This document shows, piece by piece, positions 41,903-50,332 of a DNA stretch of 64,000 bases. The position numbers and the translations under genes are program-made. The notes under the pieces are model-generated. The model was not told the origin of the DNA, did no database searches, and saw nothing but the letters and a program-made list of their open reading frames with translations. Source of the DNA: Frankia sp. QA3 (GTDB taxonomy: Bacteria; Actinomycetota; Actinomycetes; Frankiales; Frankiaceae). The stretch is from positions 3,695,502 through 3,759,501 of the forward strand of contig NZ_CM001489.1 in assembly GCF_000262465.1 (NCBI RefSeq), read 5' to 3'. Numbering within the stretch: position 1 is the stretch's first letter; each line of letters opens with the position of its first letter.

Positions 41903-43639
41903 ATGGCTCATGAGATCTCTTCACCGGCCGCGCCGCCGCGAGACGTGGGAGACGTGGGAGAGGTGGGAGACGACACCCTCCCGGACCCGCGACGCTGGCT
42001 CGCCTTCGGGATCGTCCTGGTGGCCGGGTTCATCGACTTGGTCGACTCGACCATCGTCAACGTCGCCGTGCCGAGCATCCAACGCGACCTCCACGCCGAA
42101 TACGCCCAGATCGAGTGGGTCGTGGCAGCCTATGTGCTGTCCTTCGCCGCATTGCTGATCCTGAGCGGACGGCTCGGCGACATCTATGGACGAAAGCGTG
42201 TGTTCGCCATCGGCATGGCCGGGTTCACGATCGCCTCCTTGTTCTGCGGGGTATCGGTCAACCCTGGCATGCTCATCACCGCCCGGTTCGCGCAAGGCGC
42301 GGCGGCCGGCCTGATGGTGCCCCAGATCCTCGCAATCCTCCGCGTGACTTTTCCCCAGAACGAACGCGCGAAGGCCGTGGCCATTTTCGGCGGGGTGACC
42401 GGCTCCTCGGCCGTGTTCGGGCTGGCGCTGGGCGGCGTGATCGTGCAGTGGAACCTGTTCGGCTGGCAGTGGCGCCCGATCTTCCTCGTCAATGTCCCCA
42501 TCGGCATTGCCGCGCTGATCGCCGGAGCGTTCCTCATCCGCGAATCCCGCTCGCCCCAGAAACCGAAGCTCGACGTGATCGGGATGCTGCTCGCACTTGC
42601 CGCGGTGACGCTGCTGGTGTACCCGCTCACCGAAGGCCGTCGTCTGGGGTGGCCCGCGTGGATCTTCGCGATGGTGGCCGGCGCGGCCGTGCTGCTCGGA
42701 GTGTTCATCGCTTTCGAACGGCGCCGGATCGCCACCGTGGGTTCCGCGCTGGTCGAATTCGATGTGTTCCGCTCCCGCCCGTTCTCCGTCGGCATGGGCA
42801 TGTGGTGGCTGTTCTGGATCGCAGTAGGTGGGTTCTTCTTCGTATGGACACTTTTCCTACAGGAAGGTCTCGGCTGGACTCCGCTGCACGCCGGCCTGAC
42901 CGCCGCAACCTTCGCCATCGGCGTCGGGATTGGCGCTGGCAATGCGCCCAACAAACTCGTCCCGAAGTTCGGCCGCACCGTCCTGGTAGTCGGTGCGCTT
43001 CTCAACGCCGCGGGCTTCCTGGCATTCGCCTGGCTGGCATGGCATTATGGTCCCAGCCTCAGCTCTTGGCAGATCATCCCCGTGCACGTGGTGTCCGGGA
43101 TCGGCTGGGGAATGGTCGTCGCGCCCACCCTGGATCTACTCCTCGGCCAGGTCCGCGGCCGCGAAGCTGGCAACGCTTCGGGCCTGCTCAACACCGTTCA
43201 GCAGCTCGGCCTAGCCCTCGGCGTGGCGCTTGTCGGTGTCGTGTTCTTCACACTGCTCGGCCACAGTTCCAGCCGCGGCACCGATGCGGTGGCGCCTGGC
43301 TTGCGGGCTGAACTGAATGCTGTCGGTGTCTCTACACAGGCGCAGGACGAGACCCTCGCGAGCTTCCGCACCTGCGTGCAGAAACGATCTTCGTCCATCG
43401 ATCCGACCGTTGTCCCGGCGAGCTGCAGCACGACTGGAGCGGACGGGCGCACGGCCGCCGCGTTCACCGACGCCGCCGCCCGCGCCAATGCGAAGAACTT
43501 CTCCTACGCGTTCAGTGGCGTGTTGCTCCTCATCAGCGGGATCCTTGTCATCGTGAGTCTCGGCTTCCTGGCGCTGCCCAAGCACGCACGGATGGCGAAC
43601 CCCCTGATAGATTCCGAACCCAATCCGGTGACAACGTAG
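41903..43639 (+). CDS. MFS drug exporter, 14-TMS (EmrB/QacA type)
   Basis: A 578-residue membrane protein of the DHA2 family: motif IVNVAVPSIQRDL after the first span (LAFGIVLVAGFIDLVDSTIVNV), WVVAAYVLSFAALLILSGRLGDIYGRKRVF (motif A) and MWWLFWIAVGGFFFVWTLFLQEGLGWTPLHAG later. About 14 hydrophobic segments are present; a Cys-containing extracytoplasmic loop precedes the last one. It would export the polyketide or another toxic compound by proton antiport. The regulator gene is divergent. ATG 41903 has no clear Shine-Dalgarno. A small receiver-like gene follows 34 bases later. Confidence 0.92.
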   Translation: MAHEISSPAAPPRDVGDVGEVGDDTLPDPRRWLAFGIVLVAGFIDLVDSTIVNVAVPSIQRDLHAEYAQIEWVVAAYVLSFAALLILSGRLGDIYGRKRVFAIGMAGFTIASLFCGVSVNPGMLITARFAQGAAAGLMVPQILAILRVTFPQNERAKAVAIFGGVTGSSAVFGLALGGVIVQWNLFGWQWRPIFLVNVPIGIAALIAGAFLIRESRSPQKPKLDVIGMLLALAAVTLLVYPLTEGRRLGWPAWIFAMVAGAAVLLGVFIAFERRRIATVGSALVEFDVFRSRPFSVGMGMWWLFWIAVGGFFFVWTLFLQEGLGWTPLHAGLTAATFAIGVGIGAGNAPNKLVPKFGRTVLVVGALLNAAGFLAFAWLAWHYGPSLSSWQIIPVHVVSGIGWGMVVAPTLDLLLGQVRGREAGNASGLLNTVQQLGLALGVALVGVVFFTLLGHSSSRGTDAVAPGLRAELNAVGVSTQAQDETLASFRTCVQKRSSSIDPTVVPASCSTTGADGRTAAAFTDAAARANAKNFSYAFSGVLLLISGILVIVSLGFLALPKHARMANPLIDSEPNPVTT

Positions 43640-43673
43640 GCCGCCAAGAAGACCCGGAAGAGGTGTACCGAAA

Positions 43674-43976
43674 GTGACGAATGTACTGGTTCTCGGTCGC
43701 GAGCGTCATCTGGTTGACGCATCGATCGCGATCATCACAGAGAACGGGTTTCAGGCTATCGGCGTGACTCGGGACGAGGAGGCCTTCGCGCTACTCGACA
43801 CCGGGCAGTTCGCCGCGGTGCTGGTGGGCAGCGGGGTGGAGTTCGCGTCACGCCCGCCCGTCAAGCGGCACGCGGCCCCACACGGAACCGTGGTACTCGA
43901 AGCTCGACGAGTGCCGATGCAGACCGTCCAAGAACACGTGCGCGATGAGATCGTCCCACAACTGCGCCAACTCTAG
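43674..43976 (+). CDS. Small receiver-like protein without phosphoacceptor (cluster edge, right)
   Basis: A 100-residue protein starting MTNVLVLGRERHLVDASIAII with a CheY-like alternation of strands and helices. The third strand reads FAAVLVGSGVEF; no Asp stands where receivers are phosphorylated. The closest relative in the window is the left-edge protein at 27640-28014. GAGGTG lies upstream of GTG 43674. It follows the exporter gene and ends at a strong terminator, so it is the last gene of the export operon. Function unknown. Confidence 0.6.
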   Translation: MTNVLVLGRERHLVDASIAIITENGFQAIGVTRDEEAFALLDTGQFAAVLVGSGVEFASRPPVKRHAAPHGTVVLEARRVPMQTVQEHVRDEIVPQLRQL

Positions 43977-43986
43977 GCTAGCGACC

Positions 43987-44032
43987 GCGTGAGCCCGGCA
44001 AGAATTCATGTTTATTCTTGTCGGGCTCACGC
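43987..44032. terminator. Bidirectional terminator between convergent operons
   Basis: GTGAGCCCGGCAAGAAT (43989-44005) and ATTCTTGTCGGGCTCAC (44014-44030) form a 17-bp stem with one G-T wobble; two more pairs extend it to 43987-44032. The loop is 8 bases. It separates the exporter operon from the two-component operon. Confidence 0.88.
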
Positions 44033-44062
44033 CGCGGTGGCGCGCAGAGCTGTTGCGGAAAC

Positions 44063-44689
44063 TTACGTCCCGCCGGCCTTGTTGACGGCATCGATACGCG
44101 AGACCGCCCCCAGTTTCCTGTAGATGTTACGCAGATGCCGTTTGACGGTCCCCTCGGTGATCGCGAGGCGCCGGGCTATCTGGGCGTTGCTCATGGCTTG
44201 CGATACCAGGACGATGATCTCCTGCTCGCGCGCTGAGAGCCGCCCGGACGGTCTCGTGGGCATCGTGGAGAGGCTCTCCCGCGAGATCGACAGGATGATC
44301 CGCGCGTCGTCGTCGCGGACTGCGCGCACCGCCGAGAGCAGGTCGACTCTACTGACGGTCTTCAGCAGGTAACCGTGGACTCCCAGGGACAGCAGCCGCC
44401 ACACCACTCGCGGGTCGTCATACATGCTGAGGATCAGGATTCTCACTTTGGGGAAGTCTGCGGCCAGCTTCTCGACGGTGGCTATGACGTCTTCGCCGGG
44501 TATCTCAACGTCGAGCAGAACGAGGTCCGGGGGGTTCCGGCGGATCAGCGTGAAGAGTTCGTAGGCCGAGCCCACGGCGCCGGTCACGACGAGGTCGTCG
44601 ACATTGAGAAGCTCGCACAGGCCGTCACGGAAGAGCACGTGATCGTCGGCCACGACGATGGAGAACGGTCTATCGGCCAAGGTCTGCAC
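44063..44689 (-). CDS. NarL-family response regulator
   Basis: A 208-residue regulator. Receiver: acidic pair in IVVADDHVLFRDGL, phosphoacceptor Asp in LVLLDVEIPGEDV, Ser in ILSMYDD and Lys in GYLLKTVSR. The C-terminal LuxR-type helix-turn-helix is LSAREQEIIVLVSQAMSNAQIARRLAITEGTVKRHLRNIYRKLGAVSRIDAV. It overlaps the kinase gene by 20 bases, so the two are co-translated partners. Unlike the two receiver-like proteins in the cluster, all phosphorylation residues are intact. Likely targets are the polyketide or export genes. Confidence 0.92.
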   Translation of the reverse strand: MQTLADRPFSIVVADDHVLFRDGLCELLNVDDLVVTGAVGSAYELFTLIRRNPPDLVLLDVEIPGEDVIATVEKLAADFPKVRILILSMYDDPRVVWRLLSLGVHGYLLKTVSRVDLLSAVRAVRDDDARIILSISRESLSTMPTRPSGRLSAREQEIIVLVSQAMSNAQIARRLAITEGTVKRHLRNIYRKLGAVSRIDAVNKAGGT

Positions 44690-45740
44690 CGGAGACCCCG
44701 GGGACGGGAACGGAGATCGTCACCGTAGTACCCTTCTGGGGGTAACTACGAATAATGGTGTCGCCGCCGAGGAGCGCAACCCGCTCACGGAGGGACTCGA
44801 TACCTCCAGGGCTATCGAGTGTCGATATCTCGAACCCGATTCCGTCATCGACGACGGAGGCTTCGAGCAGTTTGTCATTGATGACCACGTCGACTCGGAT
44901 CAGTCTTGCCCGGGCGTGCTTGAAAGAATTTTTCAGCGCTTCGCGAATGACGAGAAATATCTCGTTTAACACATAGCCCGGCATCTTCTCCTCGTCACCC
45001 CGAACCGAAATTCTAACATCGACGTCGTCGGGGCACACCTCCTCGATATAGGAGCGGAGCGTCGACTCGAGTTGTTCGACGGCTGCTTCGGCCCGCAGGC
45101 CTCTGGTGGTACCCCGAATGCCGGCCATGGCACACCGGATCGCGTCGTGTGCGTTCTTGATCTTCTCTGCGGCTTTGATCGGTTCCCTGTCGAGATAAGT
45201 GCGGTAGAGATCCAGACTATGATTCGCGATGCTGACGCTGTGGCCGATGGAATCGTGGAGTTCACGGGAGATCCGTCGCCGTTCCACCATCTGCGCCATG
45301 TAGACCTCTTGAAGTAGGAGGCTCCGGTTGGCGAGGGCTCCTTCTCGGACCATGGTCAGCAGACTGCGTTGGAGAGCCCTGGCAACATCGGCCATCAAGC
45401 GGGCCCCCTCCGACGTCCCGGACAGTTCCACGGCGACCGCGTCTAGTGTCACGTCGAAAAGCAGGTTGGCGGCGGTGATCAGTTCGGGTACGCTCACGAC
45501 GATCGCTTCGCTGGTGCGCAGCCGAGGATGTGGGATCGGTGGGGTGTTGGCGGCACGGCGCAGATCTTCTATGGTCTCGGTCAGCGCACGTGATGCTCTC
45601 TCAATGAATGCACCGGCCGTGGTCGGATCGTCCAGTATCCTGCTTCCACTGCTATGCAGTCTGATCTGGAGCTCGTCGAGTATGGATTCTCGATTTGCAT
45701 CCAGAAAGAAAGAGGGGGAAAGATAATCGCCAACCGCCAC
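44670..45740 (-). CDS. Soluble NarL-type sensor histidine kinase
   Basis: A 356-residue kinase without membrane spans. An N-terminal all-helical sensor region (~1-170) has no named domain. The dimerisation domain has the phosphorylated His in ERRRISRELHDSIGHSVSIANHS (~195) and the ATPase domain EALKNSFKHARARLIRVDV (N box), VVDDGIGFE (G1) and GGIESLRERVALLGG. It is likely a cytoplasmic sensor of an internal signal. GTG 45740 is preferred because GGGAGG stands six bases before it; a TTG at 45779 would add 13 residues. It forms an operon with the response regulator downstream. Confidence 0.88.
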   Translation of the reverse strand: MAVGDYLSPSFFLDANRESILDELQIRLHSSGSRILDDPTTAGAFIERASRALTETIEDLRRAANTPPIPHPRLRTSEAIVVSVPELITAANLLFDVTLDAVAVELSGTSEGARLMADVARALQRSLLTMVREGALANRSLLLQEVYMAQMVERRRISRELHDSIGHSVSIANHSLDLYRTYLDREPIKAAEKIKNAHDAIRCAMAGIRGTTRGLRAEAAVEQLESTLRSYIEEVCPDDVDVRISVRGDEEKMPGYVLNEIFLVIREALKNSFKHARARLIRVDVVINDKLLEASVVDDGIGFEISTLDSPGGIESLRERVALLGGDTIIRSYPQKGTTVTISVPVPGVSGADLGR

Positions 45741-45872
45741 CTCAATCCTCCCATGACCTAGTAGTTCCCGTAGATACAAAGTATCCTTAAGACGAGCACA
45801 GCAGGATGGCCACTCAATATGCTGAGCATAGCAGCACGATCGGTCAATGTCACCATTCTACGTAGCATCCAT

Positions 45873-46234
45873 TCACGCTTCGCTCTGACGGGCCGCTGAG
45901 CTGGGTAAATGCCCACCGCCGACCGGTGTCGCGAACACGACAAGTGCCTCCGGGACGCACCGGCGCACCTGCGCCAGGTTGCGGAGCAACAGATCGACCA
46001 GCCATCGCGACACATCCTTGGGCGGCAACCGGGCGACATCCTTCCGCGCAGCGCCTGGTAGAGCAGCGCCTGGTAAAACCGTTCAGCCAGGGAACCGGAC
46101 AGCATAGCGAGCCCGGACTGGTCGGGGTAATCAAGGTTTTCGAGGTGTCTGCCGAAGAAGGCTCGCGGCAACCCTAATACGACGACCGGACGCACCGTCC
46201 CCGGCCAGGTGCCCTCCACGGTGATCCCGGCCAT
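45873..46234 (-). pseudogene. Decayed hypothetical gene with frameshift
   Basis: ATG 46234 opens a minus-strand frame: MAGITVEGTWPG, RPVVVLGLPRAFFGRHLENLDYPDQSGLAML, FYQALLYQALRG. After a 15-bp duplication (TACCAGGCGCTGCTC twice, near 46050-46078) the sensible reading continues in another frame: DVARLPPKDVSRWLVDLLLRNLAQVRRCVPEALVVFATPVGG, to a stop at 45873. The duplication or a nearby indel caused the shift. I do not recognise the family. It was probably a cluster-edge gene. Confidence 0.45.
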
Positions 46235-46299
46235 GCAGACGTGATAAGCGCCATCATAACCCAATGCCGTTTAGCATATTTTGATCATGCTGTTCGGGG

Positions 46300-46757
46300 G
46301 TTCAGTGGGTAGAGGCGGACTGTGGCGGGCCCGGGTGGCAAACGGAGGCGGGCCGGGTCTCTTGACGTGGTAAGCGTTGCGGCGGCCGCGTTTGATCGCC
46401 CGTGGACAGGTGCGGTGACGGCGGGGTGGGACGAGCCGGGCGGTGAGTTCGGCGTGGATGGCGGGCAGCGCGGCGTGCCAGTCCTCAGGGGGGAATGTCC
46501 GCCGTACCGGTGGCGGTGCGGCGGGCCAGGCGGACGGGGCGGGTGTAGCTGACCCGGTCGGGGTCGATGTCGGCGGCTTCGGCGGCGCGGGCGACCAGAC
46601 CGCCAGGGCGTGGTGCACGAGCAGCCACGCCCAGATTTCCTTGTGGGCGAGGTCAGGCAGCCGGGAGCGCAGTACCCGGCCGGGTCCGCGCAGGTGGGTT
46701 TTGAGCTGGTCGTTGGCGGTTTCGTCGGCGGGGCCGAGCAGTGTCGTGAGATTGCGT
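46300..46757 (-). pseudogene. IS4-family transposase C-terminal remnant
   Basis: Minus-strand frames give LLLTNQLKTHLRGPGRVLRSRLPDLAHKEIWAWLLVHHAL, then ADIDPDRVSYTRPVRLARR and HAELTARLVPPRRHRTCPRAIKR, the end of actinomycete IS4-type transposases. At least two frameshifts and an early stop are present. It directly abuts the 3' end of the lysyl-tRNA synthetase gene and marks the right border of the island. Confidence 0.7.
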
Positions 46758-48506
46758 CTAGGCGCCGGTGAGCAGTGACCTGATCCGCTCGGGGCCGACC
46801 GCGAGCAGCAGGGTGGGCAGGCGCGGGCCGGTGTCGCGGCCGACCAGCAGGCGGTAGACCAGGACGAAGAACGCGCGCTGGGCCTGCTTGAGCTCGGTGG
46901 TGGCCGGCGCGTCGGCGGGCAGCCCGCGCAGCAGCTTCGGCACGGCGTAGGTCAGCGCGGTGAGCCCGTTCAGCGACCAGTCCTCCTCGAGACCGTCGAC
47001 GAGGATGGCGATGGCCTTCGTCTCGTCGGCGCTCAGCGCCGCCAGCGTCGCCCGGTCCGGCTCGGTCCGCACGATGGTGCGCTGCTCGGCGGGCACGTGC
47101 TCGCGGGTCCAGACCCGGGCGCAGTCCAGCCGCGGCTGGAGGTCGTCGAGCGTGAACGACGCACCCGGCGTGCCGTCGGCTCCGCTCCCGCCGGGCGCAT
47201 CGGTGCCGCGGGCCTGGCGCAGGATCCGCAGGATCTGGGTCGGGTCGTCGGCGGTGATGTCGCAGATCGACGACAGCAGCCGGAAGGGGAACACGGTGCG
47301 CGGCGCGTCGACCGGGCCGTGCCCGGCGGTGCCCCGCGAACGCGCCGCCACGGTCGCCTCCGCGGGCTCGGCCGCGCCGTCGTCGACCCGGCGGTTCAGC
47401 GCGTCCCACTCGTCATAGACGCGCAGCACCTCCGGCCCGAAGTCGACGGTGATGGCCTGGTTCGGGCGGCGCCGGGCGTAGAGCCAGCGAACGATCGCCG
47501 GTTCCAGGATCTGCAGGGCGTCGGCGGGGGTGGGGGCGCCGCCGGCGGACCCGGAGAGCTTCGCCCGCCCGCGGACCCCGACGAAGGAGTACGGCAGGTA
47601 CACCGGCGGCTCGCCGCCGAACACCTCCCGGACGATCTGACCGCCGACGGTGAAGCTCGACCCCGGCGAGGAGTGGTCCACCCCGCCGGCCTCGAAGGCG
47701 ACGTTCTCGAACGCCCAGCGCATCGGCCAGTCGACCTTCCACACCAGCTTTCCGGTCGCCGGCCCCCGCACGTCGAACCGGCCCCGGTTGGCGCAGGCGG
47801 AGCAGGAGTAGTCGCCCTGACCGGCAGCCGGGTCGAAGGCCGACACCGCCGTCGTGTCCCGGCCGCAGACGTCACAGTAGGGCCGGAACGGAAAGTAGGC
47901 CCCCGCCGAAGCCGAACCCTCGTCGTCGGCGGCGCCCTCGTCCGCGGCGACGTCGACGTCGGCCGGCGCGGGGTCCCCCGCCGGGGCAGCGGCAGCGGGC
48001 GACGGTTGGAGCGTGCGATAGCGGCCGAGGATGCCGTCGATGGCGGGGGCGGCGGCGATCGCCCGGGAGATGCCGTCGACGTAGGCGCCCGAGCGGTACA
48101 TCTCGGTCTGGCTGATCTCGCGGACCTCGATGCCGAGGCGGCGCAGCGCGTCCCGGAACGGCGCCTTGAACCGCTCCGCCCAGCTCGGGAACTCGCCCCA
48201 CGGGTCAGGAACGGCGGTCAGCGGCCGGCCGACATGCTCGGCGAAGTCGGCGGGCACCCCGGCGGGCACCTTGCGCAGCCGGTCGTAGTCGTCCCAGGAC
48301 AGGATGTGCTCGCAGGGCACCCCACGGGAGCGGATTTCCTCGGCGACGAGGTGCGGGACGAGGATCTCCCGCAGGTTGCCGAGGTGAATGGGCCCCGACG
48401 GGCTGATCCCGGACGCGCAGACGACCTTCCCGTTGCCCGGGCGCCGCTGCGCCCGCTCGATCGCTTCGTCCGCGGCCTTGGTCATCCAGTCCCGGCGATC
48501 AACCAC
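46758..48506 (-). CDS. lysS: Lysyl-tRNA synthetase, class I
   Basis: A 582-residue class I enzyme that charges tRNA-Lys. The HIGH-type motif is ASGISPSGPIHLGNLRE near the N-terminus, with HILSWDDYDRLRKVP after it; a zinc-binding part CDVCGRD...CSACANRG lies mid-way; the KMSKS-equivalent is RAKLSGSAGG (~residue 310). The C-terminal part is helical. Class I LysRS is typical of archaea and occurs in several actinomycetes and alphaproteobacteria, often beside the class II form. GTG 48506 is chosen from family alignment (DWMTKAADEAIERA); ATG 48485 is an alternative. A 25-residue Ala/Asp-rich insertion follows ILGRYRTLQ. Confidence 0.92.
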   Translation of the reverse strand: MVDRRDWMTKAADEAIERAQRRPGNGKVVCASGISPSGPIHLGNLREILVPHLVAEEIRSRGVPCEHILSWDDYDRLRKVPAGVPADFAEHVGRPLTAVPDPWGEFPSWAERFKAPFRDALRRLGIEVREISQTEMYRSGAYVDGISRAIAAAPAIDGILGRYRTLQPSPAAAAPAGDPAPADVDVAADEGAADDEGSASAGAYFPFRPYCDVCGRDTTAVSAFDPAAGQGDYSCSACANRGRFDVRGPATGKLVWKVDWPMRWAFENVAFEAGGVDHSSPGSSFTVGGQIVREVFGGEPPVYLPYSFVGVRGRAKLSGSAGGAPTPADALQILEPAIVRWLYARRRPNQAITVDFGPEVLRVYDEWDALNRRVDDGAAEPAEATVAARSRGTAGHGPVDAPRTVFPFRLLSSICDITADDPTQILRILRQARGTDAPGGSGADGTPGASFTLDDLQPRLDCARVWTREHVPAEQRTIVRTEPDRATLAALSADETKAIAILVDGLEEDWSLNGLTALTYAVPKLLRGLPADAPATTELKQAQRAFFVLVYRLLVGRDTGPRLPTLLLAVGPERIRSLLTGA

Positions 48507-48640
48507 AGTCCCACCACATCCCGACGTCGAACCCTTGACAACAACCCTAACGGTCGGGGCATGGACTCCCCCGCTCGCCGCCACGCCGGCCCGGCTGATC
48601 CGAGGGCACGCCATCACGGTGGTGTCACCGCCCGGCCGCG

Positions 48641-49570
48641 TCACCGGGCGCGGTGCTCGCGGGGGCTGACGCCGTAATGGCGGCGAAAGGCGGTGCTCAG
48701 CGCGAACGGGCTGCCGTAGCCGACGCGGCGGGCCACCGATCCGACGGAGGCGTCCGGTTCGCGCAGCAGGTCGGCGGCCAGCGCCAGGCGCCAGCCGGTG
48801 AGGTAGGCGATCGGAGGCTCGCCGACCAGGTCGGTGAACCGGCGGGCGAAGGTTGCCCGGGAGGCCCCGCAGGCCGCGGCGAGTTCCGCGACCGTCCACG
48901 GGTGTTGGGGCGTGTGATGCAACAGGCGCAGCGCCCGGCCCACGACCGGGTCGTCGTTCGCTCGCCACCACGCCGGGACGTCCGCCTCCGCCTGGGCGAA
49001 CCAGGTGCGCACGACCGCGACGACGAGCAGGTCGAGCAGCCGGTCCAGGACGATCTCCTGGCCGGGATCGTCCCGGCCGATCTCGCGGGCGAGCAGGTCG
49101 ACGAGCGGGGAATCCCAGTCACCGGCCCGGACCACGGCGAGCGCCGGCAGCGCGGTCAGCAGCCGGCGGCTGACCTCGGTGCGCAACTGGTAGACGCCGG
49201 TCACCAGCTCGGCCGCGCCGCCACGGCTGTTCCCCCAGGCCCGCGTCCCGAGGTCCATCGACAGGTCCAGGCTCTTCCCGGCCGGGGTGGTGCAGATCTG
49301 GCCGGGATGGATGACGATCTGCGCCGGGGTCGCCGGATCGTCGGCCACAAGGTACGGGTCGGGCCCGCGGATGACGATGACGTCCCCGGCGGCCAGGCGC
49401 ACCGCGGGCCGGTCGTCGGGGATCACCCAGGCATGGCCGCGCACGACCGCGACGATGGCCAGCGGGGCCTCGTCCTGGATGCGCATCGACCAGGGCGGAT
49501 TCATCGTCGTGCGCAGCAGGAAGGCCCCCCGCGCCCGTGGGCCGTCCAGCAGCCCGGCGAGCGCGTCCAT
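48641..49570 (-). CDS. AraC-family regulator with cupin sensor
   Basis: A 309-residue regulator. The N-terminal cupin-like AraC binding domain (AFLLRTTMNPPWSMRIQDEAPLAIVAVVRGHAWV, GDVIVIRGPDPYLVAD) is followed by two AraC helix-turn-helix motifs: WTVAELAAACGASRATFARRFTDLVGEPPIAYLTGWRLALAADLL and SVGSVARRVGYGSPFALSTAFRRHYGVSPREHR. It is divergent from the DUF1772 gene 140 bases away, which is the likely target. Ligand unknown. Confidence 0.92.
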   Translation of the reverse strand: MDALAGLLDGPRARGAFLLRTTMNPPWSMRIQDEAPLAIVAVVRGHAWVIPDDRPAVRLAAGDVIVIRGPDPYLVADDPATPAQIVIHPGQICTTPAGKSLDLSMDLGTRAWGNSRGGAAELVTGVYQLRTEVSRRLLTALPALAVVRAGDWDSPLVDLLAREIGRDDPGQEIVLDRLLDLLVVAVVRTWFAQAEADVPAWWRANDDPVVGRALRLLHHTPQHPWTVAELAAACGASRATFARRFTDLVGEPPIAYLTGWRLALAADLLREPDASVGSVARRVGYGSPFALSTAFRRHYGVSPREHRAR

Positions 49571-49709
49571 GCCGGAGATCGTAACGGCGGCCGACGCTCG
49601 CCGGGCTGGATGGACGCTCGCGTATGCAGATGAGCGTCGGGGCCATGGCTCGTCCCGATCGCGCGCATTTCACTGGATCACGACAGCTTCCCGTTGAACA
49701 GGACGGCCC

Positions 49710-50246
49710 ATGACCTCCAGGGTTCTGCCCACGCTCACGCTGATCACCGCCGTCGGGGCGGCGGTCGTGGGCGGGGTGTTCTTCGCCTTCTCCGCCTTCG
49801 TCATGACGGCGCTGCGCCGGCTGCCGCCGGACCAGGGGCTCGCCGCGATGCAGAGCGTCAACCGGCAGGCCCCGACGGCCGCCTTCATGCTGGTCATGTT
49901 CGGCACGGCCGCCGCCTGCGTCATGCTCGGCGTGATGTCGGTGCGTGACCCGCACGGGCCGGGCGCCTGGTACCGCCTCGCCGGAGCCGTGCTCTACCTG
50001 CTCGGGGTGCTAATGACGATCGCCTACCACGTGCCGCACAACGACACCCTCGCCCGGGTGGACCCGGCCGCCGCCGGCGCGGCCGGATCCTGGCTGCGGT
50101 ACGCGAGCGACTGGACGGTGTGGAACCACGTCCGGACGCTGCTCTCGGTCGCCGGCGCGGTCGTCCTCGTCATCGCGGTGCGGGTCGGGGACCGTGCGGT
50201 GGCCGCGGCCCCGGCCCGCATCGTCCCGCTGGGCCTGCCCCGCTGA
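49710..50246 (+). CDS. DUF1772 (anthrone oxygenase-like) membrane protein
   Basis: A 178-residue protein with four hydrophobic segments: LPTLTLITAVGAAVVGGVFFAFSAFVMTAL, PTAAFMLVMFGTAAACVMLGV, YRLAGAVLYLLGVLMTIAYHVPHNDTL and a last span LLSVAGAVVLVIAV. GVFFAFSxFVMxAL and NxxL after HVPxN are typical of DUF1772. Fungal members are anthrone oxygenases; bacterial members are mostly uncharacterised. It lies outside the polyketide island beside an AraC regulator, so a link with the aromatic polyketide is possible but unsupported. Confidence 0.85.
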   Translation: MTSRVLPTLTLITAVGAAVVGGVFFAFSAFVMTALRRLPPDQGLAAMQSVNRQAPTAAFMLVMFGTAAACVMLGVMSVRDPHGPGAWYRLAGAVLYLLGVLMTIAYHVPHNDTLARVDPAAAGAAGSWLRYASDWTVWNHVRTLLSVAGAVVLVIAVRVGDRAVAAAPARIVPLGLPR

Positions 50247-50332
50247 CCCGGTGCCGTCCCCGCGCCATGCCGCGGGCGACCCGGGCTTCCCAGCGCGCGC
50301 ACGGGAACCCCCGCGGCCCCGGCACGGGCGGC

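Noticed and set aside
49710..50246. DUF1772 gene as anthrone oxygenase of the polyketide cluster
   Set aside because: It lies outside the island beyond lysS, has core-like GC content and its own divergent AraC regulator; a link is not supported.
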